From: Paenibacillus sp. MMS20-IR301
GTDB lineage: Bacteria; Bacillota; Bacilli; Paenibacillales; Paenibacillaceae
Length of the DNA stretch: 64,000 nucleotides
Direction: 5' to 3'
Assembly (NCBI RefSeq): GCF_032302195.1
Contig: NZ_CP135275.1
Coordinates: 2,480,001-2,544,000 of the forward strand
Every line of letters begins with the position of its first letter. The stretch's first letter is position 1. Under the pieces are notes generated by a model, which saw only the letters and a list, made by a program, of their open reading frames with translations, was not told where the DNA came from and ran no database searches. A program made the translations under genes and the position numbers. Positions 7,723-16,550 of the stretch are shown here, piece by piece.

Positions 7723-9443
7723 CACAGAACAGCCTCCTCTGGCGGCTCCAGCTGCCGGACCGCATATTCGTAGCCCTGCTCGGTCAAGAACATCCGGCGC
7801 CGCAGGGCGAAATCCAGCTCGCGGCTCTCACCGGAGACCAGCGTATAGAAGTACGCCTTGTTATCGCCGGGCTTAGGACGCAGAATCCGGCCCAGCCGCT
7901 GCGCCTCCTCCTGCCGGGAACCGAAGGCCCCGGATACCTCCACCGCTACTGAAGCATCCGGCAGGTTCACGGCAAAGTTAGCCACCTTGGAGACGATCAG
8001 TAGCGGCAGCCTTCCCTCGTTGAAGGCTGCGTAGAGTGCACTGCGTTCCTTATGCGGGGTTTTGCCGGTAATAAGCGGCGCATCCAGCTGCTCTGCCAGC
8101 TGCTGCAGCTGATCCAGGTACTGGCCGATCACCAGTACCGCTGCTCCAGGATGGGCTGCAGCAATCTGCGCGGCAGCCGCAGCCTTCGCCTGATTCCCTG
8201 CGGCCAGGCGGAACTGCTCCTTCGCTCCGGCGTACAGATATTGCTGCCTCAGCCGCTGATTCATCGGAACGATCACCTCGATGCAATCCACAGCCGCAAT
8301 AAAGCCCTGCTGCTCCAGCACCTTCCAGGGCAGATCATAACATTTCGGGCCGATCAGCGAGAACACGTCGCCTTCACGGCCATCCTCCCGCACCAGTGTC
8401 GCGGTCAGGCCGAGCCGGCGCGTTGCCTGAATATCCGCTGTTGCCCGGAAGACAGGGGCGGGCAGCAGGTGGACCTCATCATAGATAATGAGCCCCCAGT
8501 TCCGTTCATTAAACAGGCTCATATGCAGGAATGGCCCGCCCTTTGCACTCCGGTGTGTGAGCATCTGATAGGTAGCTACGGTTACTGGCCGTACCTCCCT
8601 GTTCTCGCCGGTATACTCCCCTACCTCTTCCGGCAGAAGTGTCGTACGCTGCAGCAGCTCCGCCCGCCACTGTTCCACCGAAGTAGTGCTGGAGGTGAGG
8701 ATCAGCGTTTCGCACTGCAGCTTCTCCAGTACGGCAAGGCCGACTACTGTCTTGCCCGCGCCGCAGGGAAGGACAACTACTCCGCTGCCCCCGGTACCGC
8801 TGATGCCCTGGAACCGGCTCACAGCCTCCTGCTGGTAGGCGCGGAGGCCGAACTCCGCACCTGCATGATCCTCCCCGGCTTCGTCCGCCTCCCGTAAGGC
8901 CAGCTTCAGCTCCTGCCCGTCCCGGTAACCGGCATAATCCAGCACGGGATAGCCCATTCTAGTCAGCTCCTGCTTCAGCAGACCCCGGTTAGCCTTGGGG
9001 CAGTGGCTCTCTACCGGACCTGCCCGGTGCAGGCCCAGCTCGCGTAAGCTCCGGCTTCCTTCCAGCAGCTCCAGTTCATCCAGCAGTCCGGCCTGAGCGG
9101 CAGACAGTGTAACCAGCAGCGGATTGCTCTCATGCCTGCAGAGCTGCAGCAGCCCGTAACGGGACATCAGCAGCGTAATCTCCCCTTCAAGGCCGGAAGG
9201 AATTCCCCAGCGCGAGAGCCCGCGGAGCGTATCAATCACGGCTTCCGGTGTATGTCCCCTTGCCGCTGCATTCCAGAGCGACAGCGGGGTAATCCGGTAG
9301 GTATGATAGGCGGGCGGGCTTTTGAGCAGCTCGGCAAAATCAGCCAGAGCCGCCCTTGCCGCCTCATATCCGGGATGGGCACATTCCAGCAGAATGGTCC
9401 GGTCGCTGCGGGTAATGCATGCTCCTGTCTCTGCCCCTTTCAT
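7722..9443 (-). CDS. XPB/Ssl2-type DNA repair helicase
   Basis: A 573-residue SF2 helicase. Walker A GAGKT lies at 228-232, the DEVH box at 322-325, the XPB-specific RED triplet at 352-354 (TATLVREDG), and motif VI QRLGRILRP near residue 535. The N-terminal 200 residues form the damage-recognition-like region typical of bacterial XPB. A perfect AAGGAGG precedes ATG 9443; the longer reading frame upstream crosses a terminator and was rejected. It is coupled to the Helicase_C_3 gene. Bacterial XPB enzymes unwind DNA 3'-5'. Their cellular role, nucleotide excision repair or transcription-linked remodelling, is not settled, and Bacillus subtilis lacks an obvious counterpart in its UvrABC system. 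Confidence 0.9.
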   Translation of the reverse strand: MKGAETGACITRSDRTILLECAHPGYEAARAALADFAELLKSPPAYHTYRITPLSLWNAAARGHTPEAVIDTLRGLSRWGIPSGLEGEITLLMSRYGLLQLCRHESNPLLVTLSAAQAGLLDELELLEGSRSLRELGLHRAGPVESHCPKANRGLLKQELTRMGYPVLDYAGYRDGQELKLALREADEAGEDHAGAEFGLRAYQQEAVSRFQGISGTGGSGVVVLPCGAGKTVVGLAVLEKLQCETLILTSSTTSVEQWRAELLQRTTLLPEEVGEYTGENREVRPVTVATYQMLTHRSAKGGPFLHMSLFNERNWGLIIYDEVHLLPAPVFRATADIQATRRLGLTATLVREDGREGDVFSLIGPKCYDLPWKVLEQQGFIAAVDCIEVIVPMNQRLRQQYLYAGAKEQFRLAAGNQAKAAAAAQIAAAHPGAAVLVIGQYLDQLQQLAEQLDAPLITGKTPHKERSALYAAFNEGRLPLLIVSKVANFAVNLPDASVAVEVSGAFGSRQEEAQRLGRILRPKPGDNKAYFYTLVSGESRELDFALRRRMFLTEQGYEYAVRQLEPPEEAVL

Positions 9444-9504
9444 AGCAATGCCTCCTTGTAATAGATATGACAGCGGTCCATCAGCCGGATTGGCTCTGCC
9501 CGCA

Positions 9505-9547
9505 ACAACAAAGAAGCCCACCCGCAGCAAGCGGACATGGGCTTCTC
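9505..9547 (-). terminator. Terminator after the M20 amidohydrolase gene
   Basis: On the minus strand, GAAGCCCA and TGGGCTTC enclose an inner GC stem and are followed by a T-rich stretch. Confidence 0.7.
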
Positions 9548-9653
9548 TCGTATCGGTCTGGCAATTGTCTTCAAGCAAGAACCCCTCCGTCCTGTAATCC
9601 TGGTATACGGAAGTAGGTTCTCCTGAGAAAAGCGTAATTATACAGAAAAAAGG

Positions 9654-10823
9654 CTATTCGTTCAGACAGGAGTCCGCCATGGCAACTAGCAGCTTTGCAC
9701 CATACAGCATGGCATCCTCGTCAAAGTCAAATTTGCTGTGATGATGCGGATAGACAGCATCCTTATCCGGATTGCCCGCACCCACAAAGATGAAGCAGCC
9801 GGGAATTTCCTTCACATAGTAGGAGAAGTCCTCCGCCGGCATAATTTTCTCCATCAGCATAACGTTTGCTTCTGCTCCAAGGGCAGCGGGAGCCACACGG
9901 GCAAAGCGGCTATATTCCGCTTCATCATTCACCAGCGGCGGATAGCCCATCAGATAATCCACCTTCGCTTCCGCACCATAGGCCGCTGCTGTCGCGGCAG
10001 CCAGCTCCTCAATTCTGCGGCGGATCAGATAACGCGTCTCTTCATCGAACGCCCGCACGGTACCGGTAATCCGGCAGCGCTCCGCAATAATGTTCTGGGC
10101 CGATCCGCCCTGAATGGTCCCTACACTGACAACAGCGGGACGCAGCGGATCAACCGACCTGCTTACAATACTCTGCAGCTGGGTAACCAGCGCAGCACCG
10201 GCTACAATGCTGTCTACTGTGCGGTGCGGCATGCCGCCGTGCCCGCCTTTGCCGGTTATATCGATAAAGAACTCATCGGCGGAGGCCATCAGCGGCCCTG
10301 GCGCACTGGCTACTGTGCCGAGCGGAAACGGCGTCCACAAATGCAGACCGTATACAGCATCCGCAGCGTCCAGCACGCCTTCCGCGATCATCCCCATGGC
10401 CCCGCCGGGGCAGACCTCTTCCGCAGGCTGGAACAGAAAACGGATCTCTCCCTGCAGCTCCCCGCGGCGTGCGCTGTAATAGGCAGCAGCAGCGAGGAGC
10501 ATCGCCGTATGCCCGTCATGCCCGCAGGCATGCATAACACCGGGACGCTGCGAAGCATAGTCCCGCCCGTTCTCCTCCGTAATAGCCAGCGCATCCATAT
10601 CCGCGCGCAGCACAACTGTCTTGCCGGGCGTATTCCCCTTCAGAATTCCCGTCAGCCCGTAGCCTGCCCCGCTCTTCTTGACTTCGATCCCAAGGCCGGC
10701 CAGCTTGTCCGCTACATAGGCCGAAGTCTCCTTCTCCTGGTAGGACAGCTCCGGATTGCGGTGCAAATGGCGCCGCCATTCCACCATTTCCGGCAGCAGC
10801 TCCTCTAATGTTAACCTCACCAT
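9654..10823 (-). CDS. M20-family metallo-amidohydrolase (N-acyl amino acid hydrolase type)
   Basis: A 389-residue M20D-type peptidase. Visible features are RRHLHRNPELSYQEKETSAYV at the N-terminus, the first metal site VLRADMDALAI, MHACGHDGHTAM, FQPAEEVCPGGA with the catalytic Glu and a bridging Cys, a dimerisation lid starting GKGGHGGMPH, and the C-terminal YPHHHSKFD histidine ligand. This matches amidohydrolases that remove acyl groups from amino acids (hippurate hydrolase/YxeP-like). The start at 10823 is preceded by GGAG; a longer start at 10883 lacks a site. The enzyme is cytoplasmic and the exact acyl substrate is unknown. It appears monocistronic. Confidence 0.88.
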   Translation of the reverse strand: MVRLTLEELLPEMVEWRRHLHRNPELSYQEKETSAYVADKLAGLGIEVKKSGAGYGLTGILKGNTPGKTVVLRADMDALAITEENGRDYASQRPGVMHACGHDGHTAMLLAAAAYYSARRGELQGEIRFLFQPAEEVCPGGAMGMIAEGVLDAADAVYGLHLWTPFPLGTVASAPGPLMASADEFFIDITGKGGHGGMPHRTVDSIVAGAALVTQLQSIVSRSVDPLRPAVVSVGTIQGGSAQNIIAERCRITGTVRAFDEETRYLIRRRIEELAAATAAAYGAEAKVDYLMGYPPLVNDEAEYSRFARVAPAALGAEANVMLMEKIMPAEDFSYYVKEIPGCFIFVGAGNPDKDAVYPHHHSKFDFDEDAMLYGAKLLVAMADSCLNE

Positions 10824-11061
10824 ACTTCTCCATTCCCTTCTCCGGCAGCATCCGGCGCCGGCTCCCCGGCGTTCTCCCTCCATGCTGGCTCATGCCGCAG
10901 TATGCCATATCTCTTTATTGTAGCAGAAACGCAAAAAAGTGGGTATCGGTAGGCCCTCTCTACCTTGCACAACCCCGGGAAACATACTATCATGAGGAAG
11001 AACATGGGCAATTTCTATTTTCAAATGTACTATTATACTTCATAAGGGGGAGTTGTGCGCT

Positions 11062-11409
11062 ATGATATTTGAGAACACGGGCCTCGTAGGATTGACAAGC
11101 GACCTGCTTTATCTCGACGAAAGTGCAGCCAAAGCCGGTTTCATCCGCTGGCAATGGGAATACTACCGCGCTACTTACGACTGCAAGATAGAAGACCGCC
11201 AGAACGGCGGGGAATACTTCCTGCGCATTAACACGCGGGCCGTGGAAGGAAAGCTGGAAAAGGCGGATGCTGTACTCGCGATTGAAGCCGTCTACTTGGG
11301 CAAAGCCACTTTCCCGCACGGCCTGGAGTATGATTCTCCGGTGCCTCAGCCGGTACTCGATGCCGCGCAGAAGCATATATCGGAATTGAAAGGGCTGCTG
11401 GAGGCTTGA
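11062..11409 (+). CDS. yugN: YugN-like family protein
   Basis: A 115-residue protein resembling B. subtilis YugN (MIFENTGLVGLTSDL, AGFIRWQWEYYRATYD, YFLRINTRAVEGKLE, FPHGLEYDSP). GGGGGAG precedes ATG 11062 by about 10 bases; a TTG nine bases earlier is too close to that site. Its stop TGA overlaps the TTG start of the FtsW-family gene (TTGA), so the two genes form one coupled unit. The biochemical function of YugN is unknown. It is small and soluble, and its placement suggests a link to envelope growth that remains speculative. Confidence 0.8.
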   Translation: MIFENTGLVGLTSDLLYLDESAAKAGFIRWQWEYYRATYDCKIEDRQNGGEYFLRINTRAVEGKLEKADAVLAIEAVYLGKATFPHGLEYDSPVPQPVLDAAQKHISELKGLLEA

Positions 11410-12662
11410 GCACAGCGAAAGGAAAGACCGCCCCCAAAGCCCGCCTGCCCAAAAGAGGGACGCCCGATTTCCAGCTTCTTATTCTCACTCTGCTGCTCGT
11501 CGGCTTCGGACTGGTAATGGTGTTCAGCTCCAGCTCCAGCCTGACACTGGCCAGCGAGAAATTCGGCAATGATGCGTTTTATTTTGTCAAAAAACAATTA
11601 GTCTGGGCTCTAGCCGGAAGCTTCATCATGTTTGTGGTAATGAATATCCACTACAGCAAATTCAAGAAATGGTATGCCCCGATTTTTGTCATAACGTTAG
11701 GATTATTGCTTGCCGTTGCTTTCGCCGAGCGGATCAATGGCGCCCGGAGCTGGCTCAACCTCTTCGGGCTCGGTATCCAGCCTACAGAGCTGGCCAAGAT
11801 CTCAATTATCCTGTACCTGTCTGCACTCATCACCAAGAAGGGGGAACGGCTCCGGGATCTGCGCACCGGCTACATTCCCGTGATGATCATCGTAGGCATC
11901 GTCGCCGGACTGATTATGATGCAGCCGGATTTCGGGTCCTGTATGATTCTGGTAGCCACCAGCGGACTTGTTATCTATGCCGGCGGAGCAAGCATGAAGC
12001 ATATTATCGGTTCGATCGCCCTGCTGGTGCTCGGGGTTGGACTGGTGCTCGGGACGATGACTGCCATCGAGTCCATCACTCAGCCGGCCGCCAAGGTCGA
12101 GAACGGCCAGGATTACCGGCAAGGCCGCATCGAAGCGTTTCTTGATCCTGAAGCCAACTCAGAAGGCAGCGGTTTCAACATTATGCAATCCCTTATTGCC
12201 TTAGGCGAAGGCGGACCGCAGGGAGCCGGTTTTGGCCAAAGTGTCCAGAAGCTGCACTATCTGCGTTACCCGTATACCGACTTTATCTTTGCTGTTATCG
12301 GCGAGGAATTAGGCTTCATCGGAACCTCCATCTTCCTGCTGCTGTATCTTTATTTCATCTGGCGGGGAATTCTGGTCTCGCTCAGGTGTACCGATCCCTT
12401 CGGGACCCTGGTCGGTATCGGGGTCATGGGACTTATCGCCATTCAGGCCTTTATTAATATCGGCGGTGTAACCAATACCATTCCCCTTACCGGGGTTACC
12501 CTGCCCTTTATCAGCTACGGCGGCTCTTCTCTGCTTGTCAGCATGCTCTGTATGGGGATTATGCTCAGCATCTCAAGGGAAACCAACCGTCCGGCGCAGA
12601 AGGAAGTCACCAAATCCGTGACTACTGTCCGCCAGGTACGCCCGCGCGCAAGCGCCCGCTGA
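11406..12662 (+). CDS. ftsW: SEDS peptidoglycan glycosyltransferase, FtsW/SpoVE type
   Basis: A 418-residue polytopic protein with about ten membrane segments. SEDS hallmarks are ARSWLNLFGLGIQPTELAK, a large extracytoplasmic loop with GQDYRQGRIEAFLDP, the catalytic-Asp motif YTDFIFAVIGEELG, and PLTGVTLPFISYGGSS near the end. It polymerises lipid II together with a class B PBP at the division or cortex site. The start is TTG 11406 overlapping the yugN stop; no ATG fits. In B. subtilis, ftsW neighbours ylaN, and ylaN lies 1.8 kb away here, which favours FtsW over SpoVE or RodA. A rho-independent terminator follows. Confidence 0.85.
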   Translation: MSTAKGKTAPKARLPKRGTPDFQLLILTLLLVGFGLVMVFSSSSSLTLASEKFGNDAFYFVKKQLVWALAGSFIMFVVMNIHYSKFKKWYAPIFVITLGLLLAVAFAERINGARSWLNLFGLGIQPTELAKISIILYLSALITKKGERLRDLRTGYIPVMIIVGIVAGLIMMQPDFGSCMILVATSGLVIYAGGASMKHIIGSIALLVLGVGLVLGTMTAIESITQPAAKVENGQDYRQGRIEAFLDPEANSEGSGFNIMQSLIALGEGGPQGAGFGQSVQKLHYLRYPYTDFIFAVIGEELGFIGTSIFLLLYLYFIWRGILVSLRCTDPFGTLVGIGVMGLIAIQAFINIGGVTNTIPLTGVTLPFISYGGSSLLVSMLCMGIMLSISRETNRPAQKEVTKSVTTVRQVRPRASAR

Positions 12663-12699
12663 CAGATATCTGCACTTTTAAATAACTTCACAACTTGAA

Positions 12700-12736
12700 A
12701 AGGCAGCCCGGAGCTTCTCCGGACTGCCTTGTTTTG
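12700..12736 (+). terminator. Terminator after ftsW
   Basis: AGGCAGCCCGGAG and CTCCGGACTGCCT pair as a stem, followed by TGTTTTGT. Confidence 0.8.
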
Positions 12737-12780
12737 TACTGCTCACCCATATGATTGGCATTGATCGCTCAGTGCAGCGC

Positions 12781-13146
12781 TTACGAAATTTCGTCATTCT
12801 TGAAGGCTACGCCCTCAACCTTAACATTAACCTCCACAATGTGAAGCCCGGTCATGCTCTCGACAGCCTCGCGTACATTCTGCTGCAGCATCCGGCATAC
12901 CTCGTGAATCGGTGTTTCGTACAGAACAATAATGCGCAAATCCACTGCGGCTTCAAGCTGCCCAACCTCGACAGTTACACCCTTTTGCACGTTCTTCCCG
13001 CTCAGGCGTTTCGCCCAGCCTTCGGACAGTCCGCCAGACATGGCTGCAATCCCAGGAGTCTCCAGTGCTGCCAATCCGGCGATCTTCGAGACGACGTCAT
13101 TCGATATCCGTATATTTCCCATTTCCAGTTGAAGTTGTTCCGCCAT
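12781..13146 (-). CDS. Asp23/Gls24-family envelope protein
   Basis: A 121-residue Asp23/Gls24 protein. The family pattern GNIRISNDVVSKIAGLAALETPGIAAMSGG is followed by the beta strands GVTVEVGQLEAAVDLRIIVLY and the C-terminal IVEVNVKVEGVAF. Members such as YloU and YqhY in Bacillus and Asp23 in Staphylococcus associate with the membrane or affect envelope stress and fatty acid synthesis. This copy has the compact YloU-like length and no membrane segment of its own. It stands alone, convergent with the FtsW-family gene. Which paralogue it is cannot be decided without a genome comparison. Confidence 0.88.
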   Translation of the reverse strand: MAEQLQLEMGNIRISNDVVSKIAGLAALETPGIAAMSGGLSEGWAKRLSGKNVQKGVTVEVGQLEAAVDLRIIVLYETPIHEVCRMLQQNVREAVESMTGLHIVEVNVKVEGVAFKNDEIS

Positions 13147-13302
13147 GCCATATCCCCCCTACACTCATTATCAATTATTGTAATTCGAAAACAGGCTAAA
13201 AAGCAAATGACTTTCTCTCACCCCCCGTTTACAGTCAGGAACAATTTGGTTATATTGATTATGAAATCAACCTACATACTAAAGACTGGAGTGTGCCTTA
13301 CC

Positions 13303-14373
13303 TTGAAAAAATGGATCTCACCGGCGCTGCTGGTCATCACCTTCCTGCTCAGCGCAATCGGACATTATGCGAACTGGGATCATACGCTTCAGTTTATCCT
13401 GTCCGCCATCTCGGTTATTTTCGTAGCCGGCTTCCTCGGCCGGGCTACAGAAAGCGTGGCCCACTACGCCGGACAACGGCTGGGAGGCTTCCTGAACGCC
13501 ACCTTCGGCAATGCGGCCGAGCTGATCATCGCTTTTTTCCTCGTCAAGGAAGGACTCTTCGACATGGTTAAAGCAAGTCTCACCGGCTCAATTATCGGTA
13601 ACCTGCTGCTCGTACTCGGACTCAGCATCTTTGCAGGAGGCATGAAGTTCAAAGTGCAGAATTTCAACGTTACGCTTGCCGGGCTGAACGGCTCCCTGAT
13701 GATTGTTGCGGTCATCGCCCTGTTCGTTCCCGCCATGTTCTTCAACACCCATTCCATCACAGAGAAGGATACGGATGTGCTCAGCCTTGTTGTAGCCGGC
13801 CTGCTGATTGCTGCCTATATGGCCTGGCTGGTCTTCTCGATGATTACGCACAAGAAGTATCTGGCTGATGTCACCGATGACCATGCTGAAGAGCTTCCCA
13901 ATGAGCATGCGCCTGTCTGGTCCAGAAACCGTTCGATCCTCTATCTTATTATCGCTACGGTTATGGTCGCATTCGTCAGCGAATGGCTCGTCGGGACACT
14001 GGAGACCCTGACAGAACGGTTTGGCTTCAGCGAGCTGTTCGTGGGCGCCTTCCTGGTAGCGATCATCGGTAATGCCGCTGAGCACAGCGCAGCCATCATG
14101 CTCGCCATGAAGAACAAGATCGGCGCCGCTGTAGAAATTGCTGTGGGCAGCAGCCTGCAGATTGCCCTGTTCGTCGCACCGGTGCTGATCTTTGCCAGCT
14201 ACTTCATGGGCAACACCATGTCCATCGTGTTCACAACCATAGAGATCGTGGCCATTGCCGTATCTGTGTTTATCGCCAAGTCCATCATTCAGGACGGCGC
14301 GACCAACTGGTACGAAGGCCTGCTGCTTCTGGCGGTGTACGTCATTCTCGGAGTATCGTTCTATCTGGTATAA
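13303..14373 (+). CDS. Calcium/proton antiporter, CaxA/ChaA (YfkE-like)
   Basis: A 356-residue antiporter of the CaCA superfamily with two alpha-repeats: GFLNATFGNAAELIIAFF in the first half and GAFLVAIIGNAAEHSAAI in the second. Both acidic residues (NAAE) of the transport site are kept. Eleven membrane segments are expected. Sequence and length parallel B. subtilis YfkE, a Ca2+/H+ antiporter. The start was set at TTG 13303 (MKKWISPALL) with GGAG 11 bases upstream; the in-frame ATG at 13261 lacks a ribosome site and overlaps a plausible promoter. Much longer in-frame extensions run antisense through the Asp23 gene and were rejected. Confidence 0.85.
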   Translation: MKKWISPALLVITFLLSAIGHYANWDHTLQFILSAISVIFVAGFLGRATESVAHYAGQRLGGFLNATFGNAAELIIAFFLVKEGLFDMVKASLTGSIIGNLLLVLGLSIFAGGMKFKVQNFNVTLAGLNGSLMIVAVIALFVPAMFFNTHSITEKDTDVLSLVVAGLLIAAYMAWLVFSMITHKKYLADVTDDHAEELPNEHAPVWSRNRSILYLIIATVMVAFVSEWLVGTLETLTERFGFSELFVGAFLVAIIGNAAEHSAAIMLAMKNKIGAAVEIAVGSSLQIALFVAPVLIFASYFMGNTMSIVFTTIEIVAIAVSVFIAKSIIQDGATNWYEGLLLLAVYVILGVSFYLV

Positions 14374-14380
14374 AATCCAC

Positions 14381-14400
14381 TGCAAAGTGGGGCTTTAGTT
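14381..14400. repeat. Short intergenic repeat, copy C
   Basis: TGCAAAGTGGGGCTTTAG sits right after the antiporter stop and shares its core with the copies at 164 and 2216. Confidence 0.45.
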
Positions 14401-14411
14401 CTCACTCCAGC

Positions 14412-14462
14412 AAAAAAAACGCACATAAACGGCCCCGCAGGGTCCTTATGTGCGTTTTTATG
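14412..14462. terminator. Bidirectional terminator between the antiporter gene and ylaN
   Basis: AAAACGCACATAA and TTATGTGCGTTTT pair around a GC-rich loop, with A and T runs outside. Confidence 0.85.
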
Positions 14463-14473
14463 AATGAACGGTT

Positions 14474-14776
14474 CTACATCTCCCGCTCCTCTGCCTTCTT
14501 ATTCAGTGCTTCATAGAGTACCGCCAAATTACGCTCCAGCTTGCTCAGCACCTGCTTGCCCGTAAATTCCGGTACCAGCCCTGCTCTAACCGCAAAGTCG
14601 ACTTCTCTGGAGAAACCATACATCTGGGTATCCAGCACTTCCTCATAGAGAGGGCAGTAACGAGTCGCCAGATTCTCCATCTGTACTTCAATAAGCTTCT
14701 GAATTTTATCGGCATCTTCTTGAAGAAGATTGATTGCTTTGATATTTAGCTGTTCCTGCAAATCCGATGAAGTCAT
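14474..14776 (-). CDS. ylaN: YlaN family protein (DUF1507)
   Basis: A 100-residue protein clearly related to B. subtilis Yla[37 protein letters not shown], then [18 protein letters not shown]. YlaN is a small helical protein reported to bind iron and act with Fur in iron homeostasis in Bacillus and Staphylococcus; that is literature knowledge, not visible here. The start ATG 14776 has only a weak upstream purine-rich stretch. Its gene neighbours ftsW in Bacillus, and a FtsW-family gene lies nearby here, supporting orthology. Confidence 0.92.
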   Translation of the reverse strand: MTSSDLQEQLNIKAINLLQEDADKIQKLIEVQMENLATRYCPLYEEVLDTQMYGFSREVDFAVRAGLVPEFTGKQVLSKLERNLAVLYEALNKKAEEREM

Positions 14777-14915
14777 GCATTTTCCCCCCCATGTCCAAAA
14801 GTTACAGCTGCTACTGCTTATTATTCTTAATATTAGTCGAAATTAGGACCTAATACAAGAATTCAGTTCAGGATATTCACGAAGAATGGACAAAAATAAA
14901 TTTATTCATAGCAAA

Positions 14916-14942
14916 GACGCCCTGCCGCAAGGCCGGACGTCT
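14916..14942 (-). terminator. Terminator after the HPr-like gene
   Basis: On the minus strand, GACGTCCGGCC and GGCAGGGCGTC form a hairpin followed by TTTGC. Confidence 0.65.
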
Positions 14943-14957
14943 CCTGTGAATGATGGA

Positions 14958-15200
14958 TTACTCAGCTACTACTGTAAAATTCAAATTGTGTTTGGCAAAT
15001 ACTTCGCTCATTGCTTTCTTGGCTTCCTCGGCATCTGTGCCATGTACATGAAGCTCATAGCTTTGGCTGGAGACCAGGGTAGTGAACAAGCCAAGGATGC
15101 TCTTCACATCAATGTACTTGTTGTCCGCTTGGAGAACGATAGATGAATTAAACTGGCTAGCTGTCTGTGCAATATCCACGATTGCCGCATTGTTGGACAT
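14958..15200 (-). CDS. HPr-fold protein lacking the phosphorylatable histidine
   Basis: An 80-residue protein that aligns with HPr from the first helix onward (DIAQTASQFNSSIVLQADNKYIDVKSILGLF, then ELHVHGTDAEEAKKAM). The Ser of the regulatory KSILG motif is present at residue 34, equivalent to HPr Ser46. The region that should hold the active-site His15 (GLHARPA) is replaced by a short MSNNAAIV N-terminus, so the first strand and the catalytic His are missing. It therefore cannot relay PTS phosphate. It could act like Crh, through Ser phosphorylation and CcpA binding, or do something unrelated. It is monocistronic with its own terminator; GGAGG lies upstream of ATG 15200. Confidence 0.8.
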   Translation of the reverse strand: MSNNAAIVDIAQTASQFNSSIVLQADNKYIDVKSILGLFTTLVSSQSYELHVHGTDAEEAKKAMSEVFAKHNLNFTVVAE

Positions 15201-15339
15201 AGGAATCCCTCCGCAACTTGATTATAAAAATGGGTTCATTTGCTACCAATTCCATGATACATTGAATCCGCTTACTCACGCAAGGTGTTTCTTTAAAACA
15301 AGCCCTGATAAGCTTGATTACTGACCTTACTGCTATATG

Positions 15340-16455
15340 TTATTTCAGATTCTCCGGATTCAGACCTTCCAGTTCCGGCACGACGAAGATCCCGTCCTTG
15401 CGGATCAGCACATCATCGAAATAAATCTCTCCGCCGCCGTACTCCGGACGCTGGATCAGCACCAGATCCCAGTGAATGGAGGAGCGGTTGCCGTTATCGG
15501 TCACATCATATGCCTGGCCCGGTGTGAAATGCAGGCTGCCGGCGATTTTCTCGTCAAACAGAATATCCTTCATCGGATGCAGAATATACGGATTGAAGCC
15601 GATCGCGAATTCACCGATATGGCGTGCGCCGTCATCGGAATCAAGAATTTCATTCAGCCGCGCTGTGTCATTGCTGGTAGCTTCGACAATTTTGCCGTGC
15701 TCAAACTTGAACTTCACATTCTCGAAGGTAATGCCGTTATACAGGGTGGCCGCATTGTAGCTGATCGTCCCGTTTACGGAATCGCGTACAGGCGCGCTGT
15801 ATACTTCACCGTCAGGGATATTTTTCTGGCCGGAGCATTTCTCGGCGCCGATGCCTTTGATAGAGAAGCTAAGCTCTGTTCCCGGTCCGGAGATCCGCAC
15901 CTTGTCGGTTTTGCGCATCAGCTCTGCCAGTGCATCCTGGGCTTTGTCCATTTTGGCATAATCCAGATTGCATACTTCAAAATAGAAGTCTTCGAAGGCT
16001 TCCGTGCTTGTGTTGGCAAGCTGGGCCATGCTGGCGTTAGGGTAGCGGAGCACCACCCATTTGGTGTGCTTGACGCGCTGCTCACTATGTACCGGGTGGG
16101 AATACAGGGAATTGTAGAGCTTCATGTTCTCTTCCGGCACGTCCGCCAGATCGTTAACGTTCTCGCCGGCCCGGATTCCGATATAGCAGTCCATCTGCTT
16201 CATCCGGTTCAAATCGATTTCCGCCCAGGCCTTAAGCCCTTCCGGAGTAGCATATTTCAGCATGCTGCGCAGAACAGTACGGTCCGTCAGCTGCACAAAT
16301 GCATGGCCTCCGGCTTTGCCCACTTCTTCCACAACCGCTTTAATCAAGTCTCTTTCACTGCCGATCATTTCAACAAGCACATTCTCGCCGGGCTGTACGT
16401 TTACGGAGTAACCTACCAGGTTCGCCGCAAGCTTCCCGATTCGGGGATCATTCAT
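15340..16455 (-). CDS. M29-family (thermophilic) aminopeptidase
   Basis: A 371-residue metallo-aminopeptidase of the AmpS/AmpT/PepS family. Recognisable parts are SVNVQPGENVLVE at the N-terminus, GPGTELSFSIKG, ARHIGEFAIGFNP with a metal-binding Glu, AGSLHFTPGQAYDVTDNGNRSS, and the IHWDLV His-Asp pair. It is slightly shorter than the 410-residue type members. It works in the cytoplasm on N-terminal residues of peptides, with dinuclear Zn/Co/Mn. The gene is preceded by AGGAAGG on its strand and seems monocistronic. Confidence 0.88.
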   Translation of the reverse strand: MNDPRIGKLAANLVGYSVNVQPGENVLVEMIGSERDLIKAVVEEVGKAGGHAFVQLTDRTVLRSMLKYATPEGLKAWAEIDLNRMKQMDCYIGIRAGENVNDLADVPEENMKLYNSLYSHPVHSEQRVKHTKWVVLRYPNASMAQLANTSTEAFEDFYFEVCNLDYAKMDKAQDALAELMRKTDKVRISGPGTELSFSIKGIGAEKCSGQKNIPDGEVYSAPVRDSVNGTISYNAATLYNGITFENVKFKFEHGKIVEATSNDTARLNEILDSDDGARHIGEFAIGFNPYILHPMKDILFDEKIAGSLHFTPGQAYDVTDNGNRSSIHWDLVLIQRPEYGGGEIYFDDVLIRKDGIFVVPELEGLNPENLK

Positions 16456-16550
16456 AATTCTCTCTCTTCCTTCCTGATACTGAAAATAAACATACCGTTA
16501 TATTGTAGCACTTCCGCCATAGAGCGCAAGCATCTGTGTCATGTTACTTC

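Noticed and set aside
9444..9578. Longer start for the XPB helicase
   Set aside because: The extension reads through a terminator hairpin and lacks a ribosome site, while AAGGAGG sits directly before ATG 9443.
12751..13302. N-terminal extension of the Ca2+/H+ antiporter to a start at 12751
   Set aside because: The extra residues run antisense through the Asp23 gene and have no family match. The YfkE-like start is at about 13303.
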